Counted from the first letter of the stretch, positions 1 through 11,060 are shown. The stretch is 64,000 bases of DNA from Cinnamomum chago (GCA_038049695.1 CP142455.1:66350501-66414500); one strand, 5' to 3'. Made by a program: numbers and translations. The notes: generated by a model not told the origin, from the letters alone.

Positions 1-430
1 GACGAATTTCATATTGTGCATGATATCTTCAGTGGTGGATGTAATACCATCAAAACATCTTCAATTTCTCTCTCTAGATTGTCCATGAGCACTCCAAAAA
101 GGATAAATGCCTCAAAATCTTTCCTTTGGCTAAAAGAGATTGGCAAGTCCATGCATCAAACAAGCCTATGAAGGACCGAGGGAGCACCCAACAGTTAGTT
201 GAATTCTCCGAGAAGCCAATCCATAATGCATTTTCAATATCGCAATGGATGAGAAGGTGGTCTGCTGATTCCTCGACAGTGAGACAAAGGGAGCAAGCAT
301 TGATGACCATCATCTAACATCGGCAAAGGTTGTCCATAGTAAGAATTCTTCCTTGAATGGCAAGCCAAGGAGCCTTTTCTGTGAATTGATCCAAAATAGG
401 CTTACAAGTTACATCCTATTGGAATAAAGT
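1..430 (-). pseudogene. LINE reverse-transcriptase C-terminal zinc-binding (zf-RVT) fragment
   Basis: On the minus strand, 313-74 encodes a Cys-His cluster (CSLC, then DHLLIHC, then LW) typical of the zf-RVT region that follows the reverse transcriptase in plant L1-type LINEs. The same frame continues upstream of 313 with the expected motif around GRILTMDNL, but an in-frame TAG at about 316-314 separates the two parts, so the copy is dead. The rest of the element would lie before the window start or is lost. The homology call rests on motif recognition only. Confidence 0.6.
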
Positions 431-542
431 TTCTCATAGAAAAGGGACATTTCTTTTGTTGAGTAATAATGATTTCAAAGCCTCCAAATGTTTACTACAC
501 AATAGAGAGAAGAAAAAATAATAAATAAATGAAGAGTTCTAT

Positions 543-644
543 AATACTAAGCCCACTTATGAAACATCTAAATCGTTCAAAAATAGCTGTCACATAAAGT
601 GTATAGTCCCCATCGAATTTCACCAAAATGACTGACGTTATTGA
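543..644 (+). repeat. dispersed direct repeat, copy A
   Basis: About 100 bases beginning AATACTAAGCCCACTTATG recur with roughly 90% identity at 7158-7260. The copy here ends near the base where a sequence starting TGTTGGAAG begins. The shared segment probably comes from an LTR or leader of one repeat family, but no structure fixes which. Confidence 0.6.
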
Positions 645-2048
645 TGTTGGAAGTATATGGTCTTTCTAGATGGGTTTCAAAAGCTTTTGACCCACTTAAC
701 GCAAGGATCAAACACCCAAAAGGCCAAAAACTCTTTTACAAGATCTAAAGACCACAATCTCATGCGTTAAGATTAAAGATCTATGAAAAGACAGATCAAG
801 AAAACAAGCATAACAAGATCCACCAAAATAAACTAGATGTAGATCTATATATGAGGAACCCGATTGTCCTCAAATCGAGAACTTGAAAAACTTGATTCTG
901 CGAAACCCTTTCGCAGATTTGATCATTTTAGCTTTTGTGCTATTCCATTCTATTGCCCTCTTGCAGAAAACTTCCCAAAGAGAATGGTGGGATTTTTAAG
1001 GAGAAGAAACCTAGGCACTCTAGAAGGAAACCAAAGGAGAGAAGAGGAGGAAGGAGAGAGAGATTTGAAAGTCCGTGATCCGAACGTGAATAGGGTGAGC
1101 TTGAATAAATGACCAATTATGCCAATTTTAAACTTCTTTAAATTAATTAGTCACTAGTGATGATTATGTAACTAAGTGTGGAAGCTAACAAAAACAATCA
1201 CTACAAATCAAACACCATAACACAAAGGTTTATAGTGGTTCGGCCTCAATGCCTACATCTACTACCGGCTTGTGATTCTACACGCTACTGGATTTCCACT
1301 ATCAATGCTTTTCAATAGGCTAAGCAATAACCTTTACAAAATGCTTTTCAAGGCTAAGTAATAACCCTACAATGTGATTTCCAAGGCTAAGAAATAACCT
1401 CTTGGGTTTTATAGTTCACCCTTAACCTTTACACTGATGCTCTTCTAAGGCTTAGCGCTAACCTATAAACCCTAAGTTGGTTTTTCTCTAAAAAGTGTCT
1501 ACAAAACACTAAAAGAGATTACAATTAAAGCTCAAATGCAATGTCTCTTAATTAGGCAAATATGAAAATGTAAATCTAACTCAACACAAACACTATATGA
1601 ATGCAAAGATGAATGCTTTAAGTGTATGCATAAAAACTTCAATAAAGTTGTAAAATGATAGCTCAAAGAATGTAAGCTTAAAGCTTTTAAAAGTTTAAAT
1701 CACAAATGTTTTGGTTGAAATGAAAATACAAATCACATGTAATTGAAATGAACAACTTGTAAAGATTTGGCTTATCAAGTTATGCAAGTTGTATGAAATT
1801 TAAAAACAACTAAAGCATGTGATTTGTGAACTTGTTGTTTACAAAATAAACTAATTGAACTATATGTTTCAAGGATTGAAAAATAACAAGTTAGAGATTC
1901 AACCAAGAGTTAAGATCAAGCAACAAGTGAATTCAAAGATGTTGGCAAAACATGATTTAGAATATAGAAAACAAACTTGGTTTGAATCAAAGTAAAGGAT
2001 CCAAAACAAAGAATCAATTAAAAGTAAAATTCATGTAATGGATTCAAC
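645..2048. other. AT-rich repeat-derived stretch without a recognised gene
   Basis: No reading frame here resembles a known protein. The 82-codon frame at 864-1112 has no recognisable domain. The stretch around 1205-1270 (GTGGTTCGGCCTCAATGCC) looks like a plant retrotransposon-type sequence, but no LTR ends were found. The remainder is A-rich. Confidence 0.35.
1306..1466 (+). repeat. degenerate short tandem repeat, about four units
   Basis: A motif of the form TTTTCAAGGCTAAGNAATAACC recurs at about 1307, 1343, 1378 and 1440, spaced roughly 36-60 bases. The units are diverged. No function is evident. Confidence 0.5.
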
Positions 2049-3562
2049 TGTTGACACCAAAAATATCACTTGCCTCTTCAACATCAAGAAACTACACGAA
2101 ACCGCATCCTACCACAAACAAGCAATGCTACTTCAGGCGTCAAATCTGTCAGAATCAGACAAAATTTACAAGATCCTTCAAAACAGCCAAAAGAATAGTA
2201 CACATAAAGTTTTGGGCCACTTCGACATTATTTGGCCTAACTTCACTCTTCCAATAGTTGAACAGGAGCTCCCGCGGCGACAGTGTCAAAGACATCAAAT
2301 TTTCGAACAGAGCCCATTGATGGTCTCAACATACCTCAAAAAGGCTTCATGTCAGGTTCCAGGTCAAACCGACAATATTTGATCCGACATCAACCTTCAA
2401 GCAGCAAAATCAAGCCTCTTGGAGGTGAGAATCACCGAGGCCATCACTCATCAAAAAGAGCACATGGGTGACTTCAAAATGCTTCGAAAGGGCTACATAT
2501 CAAATTTCAGGTCTTTCGACAACATTTGACCGGACTTTGAATCTCAGAACCCAAATCAGGCCTCCCGGCGGCGGAGCTCCCCGGGACCATGATTTCCAAA
2601 TCGGAGCTAATGGATCGTCTCAAAATGACTCCAATAGGCTCCTTGTCAAATTTCAAACCAAGCGGACATCGATTGACCATACATCAAAGCACGACATCTA
2701 CCTCGCGACAAAATCAAGTCTCCTGGAGACAGGACCCCACACGACTTTAAAAATAAAAAAAAACCTATGGTTGGTCTTATTTATTACTCACGAGGCTTCA
2801 CCTCAAATTTAAAGTCATTCCGACATCGTTTGACCCAATTTTGGCTTCTGATGGGGAATCAGCAACTCTACGCGATAAAGTCTTCAGCTTTTCCGAAAAA
2901 TCGAAAACTTTGCTCTCTGATATGCATGGCTTCTTGTCAAGTTTTTTGCAGGGAAATCAAGCCAATACATGTAAAAAAATGTCAGGAAAAATACCGAAGA
3001 AAAAAGAATCGCAAAAATAGGAAAGACGGCCAAAAATCGGTGACCAAAAGAGGAAAAATCCTCCATGGTCGCCGGTGACCTTGGCCCATGGTCATGGCGA
3101 CCCTGGAAATCCAGGTCGTTGAATTTTCGCCAAAAAGACTGTTTTTCAGTCCCTTTTCGCGTTTCGAGATGTCCGGCCCCTGTGGTTTTCCAAAATTCAG
3201 ACTTTTGAGGCCCGGACTCCATCGATCTTCATCAACATTATGGATCCGTCATCAAGAGCATCAAATCATCATTGATCGCTTCGAAATCGCCAATCGGACG
3301 ACCAAGAAAGCACACTTTCTGTCCGATCGATTGAGAAATCAACAGGACATCTGGCACCAGCCCATTGGTTGCAATCAATGTCTGAAGTTGCATGGTCATC
3401 TGACATCGTTCAACATGAAGATCCATCGACGACCATCACAAGAAGGATTCCAAAACACTCAGCACGGCCCGTGACCCTTCAAGCGCCTCGATGATCACTT
3501 AATGCAGTTAAATGACCCGTTTAATGACAAGTTAATGCGGTAATTAACTCATTATTTCGAAC

Positions 3563-3745
3563 GGCCCAATCAGAAGCGAGCAAATGGGAGTTACAAAATG
3601 ACATTAAACCGTGTAACTCCTCCCATCATGGAGCTTAAAGACGATTAAAGGGTCTTAATTCTCCATTGGCCAATCAGAAGCCAAGAAAAAGGAGTTACAA
3701 AAATAATGAATTAAAACTTACAACTCCTCCCATTATGAGGCTTTA
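3563..3745 (+). repeat. two diverged direct repeats in the LTR U3, upstream of the TATA box
   Basis: Two units of about 75 bases start at 3563 and 3667. Each holds CCAATCAGAAG, then GGAGTTACAAAA, then an inverted match (TGTAACTCC or TACAACTCC) and CTCCCAT. The CCAAT boxes and paired GTTAC motifs just upstream of a TATA box suggest a U3 enhancer. That role is inference. Confidence 0.5.
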
Positions 3746-3790
3746 ATTCATTTTAAGGCTCATAAACCCACCTAATGGCTACCAAAGGCC

Positions 3791-3798
3791 TATAAAAG
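3791..3798 (+). promoter_or_regulatory. TATA box of the solo LTR
   Basis: TATAAAAG precedes a G-rich run and lies 120 bases before the LTR end, the usual position for an LTR promoter. Confidence 0.55.
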
Positions 3799-3923
3799 GG
3801 GGATCATTCCAAAGGAAACGGATCCAGAAAAATTGATCCCCGATCCCGTTTCTAGACGAAAATTCATACACGAGAGAAATCTCTACAACAATCTCTCCTC
3901 TTTTGAAGAAGTTCTGCATCAAC

Positions 3924-5399
3924 CACCACTACAAGGTGACCAATAGTCCATTGAAGGGTCACTCCCCCCAAGGCCTTCTCCTTCTCCTCCTCTATGGCTT
4001 CGATGTGGCGTTTTAGCTCGTCTACTTGGCTTTTTATTGGACATAGGACCTCCTCTTGGTCTTTATCCTCTAAAAAACTAAAGTTTAAGTCGAGTCAAGC
4101 AAATCAAGAGCATCCTTTATTCTCATTTGAAGGATAATGGCAAAGTCCACACATGGCTTGCGACCGTCAATCTGAACGAGTCAATCATCACAATCTCTTG
4201 AGAAGTTAGATTTCTTTTTCTTGATTTTCATTGTAGTTTGTATTTTTTTGAGGAGACATAAAGAAAATCACAACTCTTATCTTCCATTATTGATATAAGA
4301 ATTGTAAATCGCATTTCACAGCAAAAATTGCCTTTCACTGCAAACAAACCATGTCTCTTTTCTTAAATATATGTGCAATGGAAAACTAGAAAAAATTTGA
4401 TTTCCTTTTCTACTTGCGAAGGTGGATCTGCAGATCAATTCCAAGTAGAGTAGAAAATCTGACATACCCGTACAAAAAAATATTGATGCTAGCATTTCGC
4501 CACCAGTCGCGAAAGGGTTGGACCCCATGGACTTTCACATTCGTTGACCTCGGTAGCGCCAAGAGCGAAAAAGCGAGTCCATCATCAACAAATCATAGTT
4601 ATCATACTTAAATTGATTTACCAATAATTTAAACAAAGCATGAAAACATATGGCAATGAAAGCAAAGCTTACTTGAAATGACTTAACTTAATGAAATCAA
4701 GCTTTTAGTTTTCCAGGGACCAACTATCCTTTCTCAGCTCAATCTCCTTCCTTAGGCTTTAAAATCTTTCAAAGAAAGCCTCAAAGTTGGTTCAAATCCC
4801 AAGGAAGAGCTCAAATATATACCGAAAAAGTGGTCCAACGGCTCTTTGTTCGGTTGACCACATTTCTATTCAATTGACCGAACTCGTAACGGTCATATTT
4901 CCAACGGTTGGAAATTTTGGGCGCTACAATCTATGAAAATTCATTGACCGAAATCTCCATTTCGGTTTACCTAAATTCTGATTTTTTTTTTCTTTTTCTT
5001 TTTTGGCTTTGTAAAATTTCGTTAGCCATTTTACCAAATTTCATGAACCAACTAGTTGACTGAGTTTTTCCTTAAAAATGATATGAAAGTGAGTTTCTAA
5101 AAAGGGAAGTTTGGCCATGGAGAGTCATGCTCGTTTCATGTTTAAATATCAAAACATGAACTAAAATGCCTAAGATGATTTGAAAGACTAAACTCATAGG
5201 CTAGCATGATTCGAAAATCTTCTTTTTAAAATGAATACATCCAATTTTAAAATCCAAAACATGCATGTGACATAAATTCTAAAAGTTTTAAAAACAATGC
5301 ATGTGAATATCAAGATTTCAAGTTTTTCAAAAACATTCCTCATGTGAAAATTCAAATGATGATAACATGATAATGCACTCATCAATTTGCAACAAACAA
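3924..5399. other. unassigned repeat-like DNA
   Basis: No gene is seen. A stretch at 4825-4975 repeats short motifs such as TTGACCGAA and CAACGG, as some retrotransposon LTRs do. The 61-70-codon frames around 4316-4611 lack any known domain. No LTR pair or TSD was found. Confidence 0.3.
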
Positions 5400-6509
5400 A
5401 ATCCCTAACAAGACTTGGCCCTGAGAGATTGTATAGATATCTCTAACCCTCTCCTCTTATTTGTAGTTTATGGGGCACATCCTCTCTGACAAAAATTAGA
5501 AGTCTCACTTATAGATGCAAATAACTCCACTAAATAAATACAATTCCACTCCAGTCTTAAAAATATTTACAAGAAAACCCTAAACTTTTCAATTACTTTA
5601 AGTAGGCCCCTCATTAATTATATCCATGGATCCATTGAAAAAAAAATATGTCCAACCAAATTAGATCCACATCTTATTATCCTTGTGACCCAATTAATCA
5701 CAATGATCATCAGTACCATCTGATTAACTCTTAATCAAGATGGGGCGCACTTACCAATGATAAATCCATTAATTGGCATAAGGGGATATTTCTCTCTTAG
5801 AGGATAGATTCCATCTTAAGGATTATATGTTTCTACAGTTCCACGACCACATACTCAAGATATCGAGATGTTGACCTACAATTGGCCTCACTCTTTGGCA
5901 ACTCAAAGTAAATGTATAACAGAAACTTGAGTCCATTAATCTCTCATGATTAAGAGCCTATTGCTTGGGAATTATGAGAGCAGTCCTTAATCAAAGACAG
6001 ATTTGCATAAGGTTCTACTCATTGTCATTCAGTAAATCCAATGTACTAGCACAACAATCCAGAGTCCTACACTCTGATGGTTGAGACAGACCAAACAATC
6101 TTATAGTGATTGTGGTGCTACAACCTTTTCAGATGAGATGCTCGGTCTCATCACTAGTTGTGAATATACTTTAAGTATAAGATTTGTGATCCATGTCTCT
6201 TGTATGTGAATCTCATCCTCGCATATGGGTTACATTTAATATACTTGTGGGCTCCAGTTCATCTAATGAACCAACATGTCATTTTGTATTGGTTATGTGC
6301 AATCATAGAATAAAATATCATTTATCACATGAATAAAGCATGAAATAATAAATCAATTTATTCACATTATCCACTGGATTGAGGATCTAATGGAGGACAT
6401 GGCCCTAAACAGATTTGATTAGCGTCGTTAAATCCATATAGCCGACCCCACCTAATGGGAAAAGGCTTGGCTTGGTTTATCCACTGGATTGAGGACATAT
6501 AATCTAACA
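5400..6509 (-). mobile_element. 3' LTR of a Copia retrotransposon (left limit approximate)
   Basis: On the minus strand a purine tract (AAGTGGGAGATTG, near 6523-6510) follows the end of the pol reading frame and is directly followed by TGTTAGATTATATGTCC, the LTR start at 6509. The LTR runs leftward through a Copia-type sequence to about 5400. No clear CA end or TSD was found on that side, so the left boundary is an estimate. It is split by a SINE insertion at 6386-6476. Confidence 0.55.
6386..6476 (+). mobile_element. 5'-truncated Au-type SINE, 19-bp TSD
   Basis: The 3' half reads GCCGACCCCACCTAATGGG then AAAAGGCTTGG, which matches the conserved 3' end of the plant Au SINE family, recalled as GCCGACCCCACTTAGTGGG followed by a TAAGGCTT region. 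The 91-bp insert is flanked by a perfect 19-bp duplication (TTATCCACTGGATTGAGGA) at 6367-6385 and 6477-6495, so the insertion into the Copia LTR is real. The tRNA-like 5' part is missing. Confidence 0.75.
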
Positions 6510-7157
6510 ATCTCCCACTTGGATTCAACTCCAGTTAGGGTTACATCTCACACCATCCCATCCACATGCCACTCGAAGACTTTGGTAGTTAAACGTTTAG
6601 TAAAGGGATTTGTAAGATTATCTGCAGATGTTATCTTGGTAATAGCGATGTCACCTCTCTGCACAATCTCTCTGACTAGATGATATTTTCTCTCTACGTG
6701 CTTTTGGCTTTTATGGCTTCTTGGTTCCTTGGATTGGGTGACTGCCCCGCTATTGTCACAGAAGACTATGAGCGGGTGTCGCGCCAATGGTACCACTCAA
6801 GTTCCAAGAGAAATCTTCTAAGCAATACTGCTTCTTTAGCTACTTTACAAGCCGCTATATACATAGAATCCGAGGTGGAATCAGCTGTACAACCTATTTG
6901 ACACTCCTCTAGCTAATGGCTCCGCCGCCAAACATAAATACATGCAGAGGTAGATTTTTTAGAATCCTTATCTAACATAAAGTCAGAATCTGTGTATCCA
7001 ACTGGAATCGACTCATCACTATCGTAAATTAACATGTAATCTCTAGTCCTTCTCAAGTCTTTGAGAATACAATTTACAGCAGTCCAATGGTTAGGACCTG
7101 CGTTTGATTGATATATGTTGACTAGGCTCACTACGTGACAGATATCTGGTCTAGTAC
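6510..7157 (-). pseudogene. Copia pol C-terminus (end of reverse transcriptase and RNase H), truncated
   Basis: Read leftward from 7156, the frame opens with TRPDICHVVSLV, the end of Copia reverse transcriptase, then VGYTDSDFMLDKDSKKSTS and, after a frame break near 6905, VFCDNSGAVTQSKEP and KHVERKYHLVREIV of the RNase H domain. It ends at a stop near 6548, just before the purine tract and LTR. Everything upstream in pol and gag is missing: the sequence stops abruptly at about 7157, where an unrelated dispersed repeat starts. At least one frameshift is present. Confidence 0.75.
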
Positions 7158-7260
7158 AATACTAAGCCCACTTATGAAACATCTAAATTATTTAGAAATG
7201 GCCCTCACATAAAGTGTATAGTCCCCATCGAATTTCACTCAAATGACTCACCTTATTGAT
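7158..7260 (+). repeat. dispersed direct repeat, copy B
   Basis: This is the second copy of the ~100-bp segment seen at 543-644, here abutting the broken end of the Copia pol fragment. The junction marks either a nested insertion or a deletion end point. Confidence 0.6.
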
Positions 7261-7363
7261 TCCTTCTAAAACACTCAGGTAAAATATTCTAAATAATTTA
7301 AATATTTCATATAAATCAATTTGACATTTGGCCCATACTTATTGAGTTAAAGATTTCATAGAT

Positions 7364-7589
7364 TTTTTTTTTTTTTTTTTTGGCTAACGGTGAGTTCCCA
7401 ACCCTTTGGACTGGACTAATCCCTCCGGGCCCAGAGGGAAGCTGGGTAAAACCCCTGTGGCCCCTAAAGTGCAGCACAAGTGGACTCAACCTTCGGTTCT
7501 TAGGGGGAATCGGGGGTCGATACCAAAACCTCTAACTCCGGAAGAGGGAGGAATCGTGGTCCTGACTACTTGGCCAACCCCTTGGGGTT
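7364..7589 (-). mobile_element. tRNA-derived SINE (about 225 bp), 19-bp TSD
   Basis: On the minus strand the element begins near GGGGTTGGCCAAGTAGTC (box A-like), has a box B-like TGGTATCGACCCC, and ends in a poly(A) tail seen as the T run at 7364-7381. A perfect 19-bp duplication (AGTTAAAGATTTCATAGAT) lies at 7345-7363 and 7590-7608. A related 3' part occurs at 63403-63500 on the other strand, with the same block around GGAGGGATTAGTCCAGT. The family is not one I can name. Confidence 0.75.
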
Positions 7590-7904
7590 AGTTAAAGATT
7601 TCATAGATGATAGTTTATTTCTTTTGTAAGGTTTAGGGATTTTTTAATGAGCCCCACTCAAGAGATTAGCTCTAAAGAATCCACATTCTAGATCTATATT
7701 CATTTTTCTTAAGTGGATCACTCAAGAGTCATAAAACCCTAATTGAAATAGGAAGTCCAAAGCTTCCCGTGGGAGGAAATAGGACATGAGAAGTTTGTTC
7801 ATGTCCTATGTAAGACTCAACTATGCAAAACTCTTCACCCAAATAAGGTAACTTTTAAGGAGATTCCTTCCTAATTTGGCAAGCTATGCAAAATGGAGAT
7901 ACAA

Positions 7905-8085
7905 TCCATTGGCCTTTAATGTTAAGCTGGAAGTAAGTTGATAAAATTCTGAAGGAGATCAATGAATGGAAGGTGACCTTATGTCGAAGATCGACAAATA
8001 TAGCGGCAAACCAACTAGCAAAATTAGTCTCACCAAAGGAGATTGTGCTCCACCACTCCCTTCCTCTGCATATATATATGGGAAA
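7905..8085 (+). pseudogene. RNase H-like domain remnant of a LINE-type element
   Basis: A frame reading IHWPLMLSWK, stop, VDKILKEINEW and RSTNIAANQLAKLV resembles the last part of the RNase H domain found at the 3' end of many plant LINEs (consensus R.AN..AD.LAK). An in-frame TAA is present near 7935, and the usual Asp in AD is Asn here. This is a small, dead fragment recognised by motif only. Confidence 0.4.
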
Positions 8086-8216
8086 CTTATTCACAAGAGG
8101 TTTGTACACAGCAAGGGGCACCAAGAATTAGATAGAGTGATGCTTGAAGGCTTTATGGAGTGCAACACCTCTTCTAACACTTTTAAAAGTGCAGGGATGT
8201 GGTTAGTTTCTTTTTA

Positions 8217-8420
8217 GGGAAAATTATTGCACGGACATTCTAAAACCCTACACTTACCCAAGACCAGATGAAAGACTGAAAATTACCTAATAGAAGATCG
8301 TACATAAAAGGACACCCAAAGTTGGACAATTTTACCCTTTTATCCTACGATATCTCCTAATCGTGTAGGATATCCTAGGGTTCGATATCCTAAGCCCGTA
8401 GGATATCGCACTGTATATCT
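8217..8420 (+). repeat. left terminal inverted repeat of the MULE
   Basis: It pairs with 12866-13075. It ends internally in a run of alternating palindromes (AGGATATCCT, CGATATCCTA, AGGATATCGC) about 20-25 bases apart. Confidence 0.8.
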
Positions 8421-8424
8421 CAGT

Positions 8425-8585
8425 AAAATTTTCGCTATAACGAGAAAGTAGCGAGAATATGAGGTTTTCTAGAGAATTCTCGCTATAGCGAGGGCACACC
8501 TCGCTAGAGCGAGGGTCTTGCTATAGCGAGCCCACACGAAGGCCAAACCTCGCTATAGCGAGGGTCTCACTATAGCGAGCCCACA
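8425..8585 (+). repeat. cluster of palindromic CTCGCTATAGCGAG repeats beside the MULE TIR
   Basis: The 14-base palindrome CTCGCTATAGCGAG or a one- or two-base variant occurs about six times between 8428 and 8580, in head-to-tail pairs with spacers such as CCCACAC. It lies just inside the left TIR. Such subterminal palindromes may be transposase or host-factor sites; this is inference. Confidence 0.65.
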
Positions 8586-9359
8586 CTCCTTGCCAGGGTT
8601 ATTTTCGTAAAATGATTAATGCCATTTATCCCTTTCTCCTCTCTTACTGTATCCTACCCACTCCTACTCTCGTCACTTGTTTCTTCCATTTTCTTCTCTC
8701 ATCTTCTCAGGTATGATCCTCTTCTCCTCTTCTTCTAATGGGTATTATCATTTTTTTTTCTTACATTCACTCGTGTAGTTTCGGTTTTCTTGGGTTTTCT
8801 TAATTCATCCCAAACCATATTTGGCATTTCTCTGTACAATGTACACGAGGAAGGGTTCTCTTGAGATTTGACACTCAGATCTGAACATATTTTGAAGTCT
8901 GGTAAAAGCAAAAAAAAAGGTTTCGGAATTCAAAAATACATGATCTGTCATGTCAGTAACCATGGGCCATGTGAAATAAGATGATGTTTACTAACGGAGG
9001 TCAATAGCCATTTTGAAACTATCTATTCATTAACAACATTATTCAGTGCATAAGCCCCAACAACATGTTGCTCTAAAAAAATAAGGAAAAATGAACTTTT
9101 GAATTTGATTAAAGGTTGGGTGTAAGTGCATGTGATTCTATTTTGGGTGTTCTCCATTTTAACAGATGACATTACTTGGTTATATACTCTGTGACAAAGT
9201 GCTATATGATGTTTCACCCTTTGGGATTATATGAAGTCATTTATATATCATGAAAGTTGGATATGATTTTTCTGCACACTATATGTTTGTTGAATTGACT
9301 CGGAGAAATCTTGCACCTTATGTGTTTGTTTATTTGTCTCTCTGACTCTCCATGGTACA

Positions 9360-9760
9360 GATGCGCCTCCTAAAACTTATAAAGGGAAGTGACCAGCTGG
9401 GTCTTTCTCTAGTTTCAATACTGAATGGTTTAAGGATGCTGAGGTGCTCAACGTTTTGAATCAAGATTCATCAATTGCACAGTCATCTTTGAGAGAATAG
9501 TTATGCAGACCGATCTCACCACTACGAGGTTTTTGCACTAGCTTCATCCTAGCCGTTGCATGATTCTAATGAACTTGATTGATGAATGCTTTGAGGACTA
9601 GGTACGGGAGTTTTATTGCAACATATTTGATGTTACAAGCAGTTGTTTCAAGACATATGTTCGGGGAAAGACACTGTTTGTGGATGCAAAAAGGATTGCC
9701 ACTTTACTCGATCTTCGGAGACCTGCTCCCGGATCCTATCCATTCCCTAATCCGGATATC
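9360..9760 (+). pseudogene. plant transposon-protein domain remnant inside the MULE
   Basis: A plus-strand frame reads FNTEWFKDAEVLNVL after an acceptor-like TGGTACAG (near 9360) and later VREFYCNIFDV, KTYVRGKTLFVD and IATLLDLRRP. The order REFY then VRG then a leucine-rich helix is that of the plant-specific putative transposon protein domain found in many gag-like or captured plant sequences. Several stops (near 9395, 9500 and 9600) and frame changes break it. A spliced leader may start upstream (TCTCAG|GTATGA near 8709). Function unknown. Confidence 0.5.
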
Positions 9761-11060
9761 ATTGTGATACAAGCGAAGCGTGGATACGCCACAGACAAGT
9801 AGGATCAGCACATCTTGCAGTGACTTCTGTCTTGCTCAATTGTAGAGGTTTAATAACAAAGATTTTGTGCATTGCAAATTTCGCCAATGTTTCTCTGAAT
9901 GAATCACGGTCTGGAAATTCTCTTCCCTTCCACATGTCATTTTGAGAATTCTCTACATGCTCATCATCAGTGTGCTTTAAATCAGGAATCAAAGTGTCAA
10001 CAATATTATTGTCTTGTATTGCATTAGATTTCTCTCCATTAACTTCTGCGACACATGCTCCGCTTTCTACCACAACAAAATGCTAGGAATCACACGGTGG
10101 GGGAGTAGCACATGCCACATGACTGTTTAAATTGAACTAAATATGTTCAGTGCCCGGACTGTTTAAATCGAACTGAATAGGTTCAGTGCCCGATAAATCA
10201 AACATGCATAGTGGATGATCAATCATAAACACATTGATGGAAAAAATAGTCAGAAACTAAATTTCAAAAGTTTTAGTGCAAACCTATTGGATTTGGTAAC
10301 TGGAAAAAGACTGACTTCATCCTCACAGACTATTGATGGATTTATATCAGCTTCATTGATGAACAATCTCTTCTTTACGCCATTACTTCTCGTTACCTTC
10401 TCATTATCTTGTTCATCCTCAAGAACTATTGATGGGTTTATATCAGCTTCATTCATGAACAATCTCTTTCTTATGCCATTACTTCTCCTTACCTTCTCAT
10501 GTTCATCCTCAAGAACTATTGATGGGTTTATATTAGCTTCATTCATGAACAATATCTTTCTTACGCCATTACTTCTCCTTACCTTCTCATCGTCTTGTTC
10601 ATCCAAAAAAACTCTTGATGAGTTTATATTCGCTTCATTCATGAGTGATCTCTTCCTTACGCCAATACTTCTCATTACCTTCTCATCATCTTGGTCTAAT
10701 TAAGATATTGTATACCTACTATGCATCCAAATTGACTTAAGTAATAAAAATTATAATAATAGATATCAAGCAATGATGTGATTTATTCCATACCTTAAAC
10801 TTGGTGGTTGATGGTTTGTGGCAATACCATCACTTCTATGGATATACAGTAAGATAGGATCAACTCCATATCGAAATAATTTGAACATTCTCATGAGATC
10901 GTCATCACTCTTAGGCCTAGTAATCTAAAGTTCCGGCCTCTATGATATATGTATTGCATGTAAGGGTACCCATTTCTCATCTCCTAATTGGTTTCTCCTA
11001 CAACATTTTCAATTAGTGAATTGTAAGTTATGTTGCTATAGACAAAGATAGGCTTCTGTT
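9759..11060 (-). pseudogene. MuDR-type transposase N-terminal part (DNA-binding domain), truncated
   Basis: Reading leftward, 11060-10800 encodes a typical MULE transposase N-terminus (YHRGRNFRLLGL, then after a one-base frame change SDDDLMRMFKLFRYG). Next come four copies of a charged ~32-residue repeat (10675-10250), and then 10073-9759 carries the MuDR DNA-binding domain: GREFPDRDSFRETLAKFA, then RCADPTCLWRIHASL. The zinc-ligand spacing C-x4-C is seen. The frame stops at 9759 and the DDE transposase and SWIM parts are missing, so the element is not autonomous. An in-frame stop and frameshifts are present in the N-terminal part. Confidence 0.75.
10324..10700 (-). repeat. in-frame 93-99-bp tandem repeat within the transposase remnant
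   Basis: Four units begin near 10324, 10423, 10516 and 10615 on the plus strand. On the minus strand each encodes a variant of RSNGVRKRLFMNEADINPS followed by an acidic DEQDNEKV stretch. The units keep frame even though length varies by 6 bases, which suggests the repeats grew while the frame was still coding. Confidence 0.7.

Larger units (their letters stand above)
2049..3918 (+). mobile_element. solo LTR of a Ty3/gypsy-type retrotransposon, TSD TCAAC
   Basis: The segment starts TGTTGACACCAAAAA, a start seen in many plant gypsy LTRs, and ends TTCTGCA. It is flanked by a perfect 5-bp duplication TCAAC at 2044-2048 and 3919-3923. A TATA box (3791-3798) lies about 120 bases from the right end, as expected for a U3-R-U5 layout. 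No internal coding region adjoins it, so it is read as the product of LTR-LTR recombination. The short frames inside have no known domains. Boundaries are inferred from the TG...CA ends plus the TSD. Confidence 0.7.

Noticed and set aside
4316..4611. Overlapping frames of 65-70 codons
   Set aside because: No domain and no conserved start context; likely chance frames.
8217..8585. CRISPR-like regular palindromic repeats
   Set aside because: The spacing and plant context fit MULE terminal and subterminal repeats; CRISPR arrays are not found in plant nuclear DNA.
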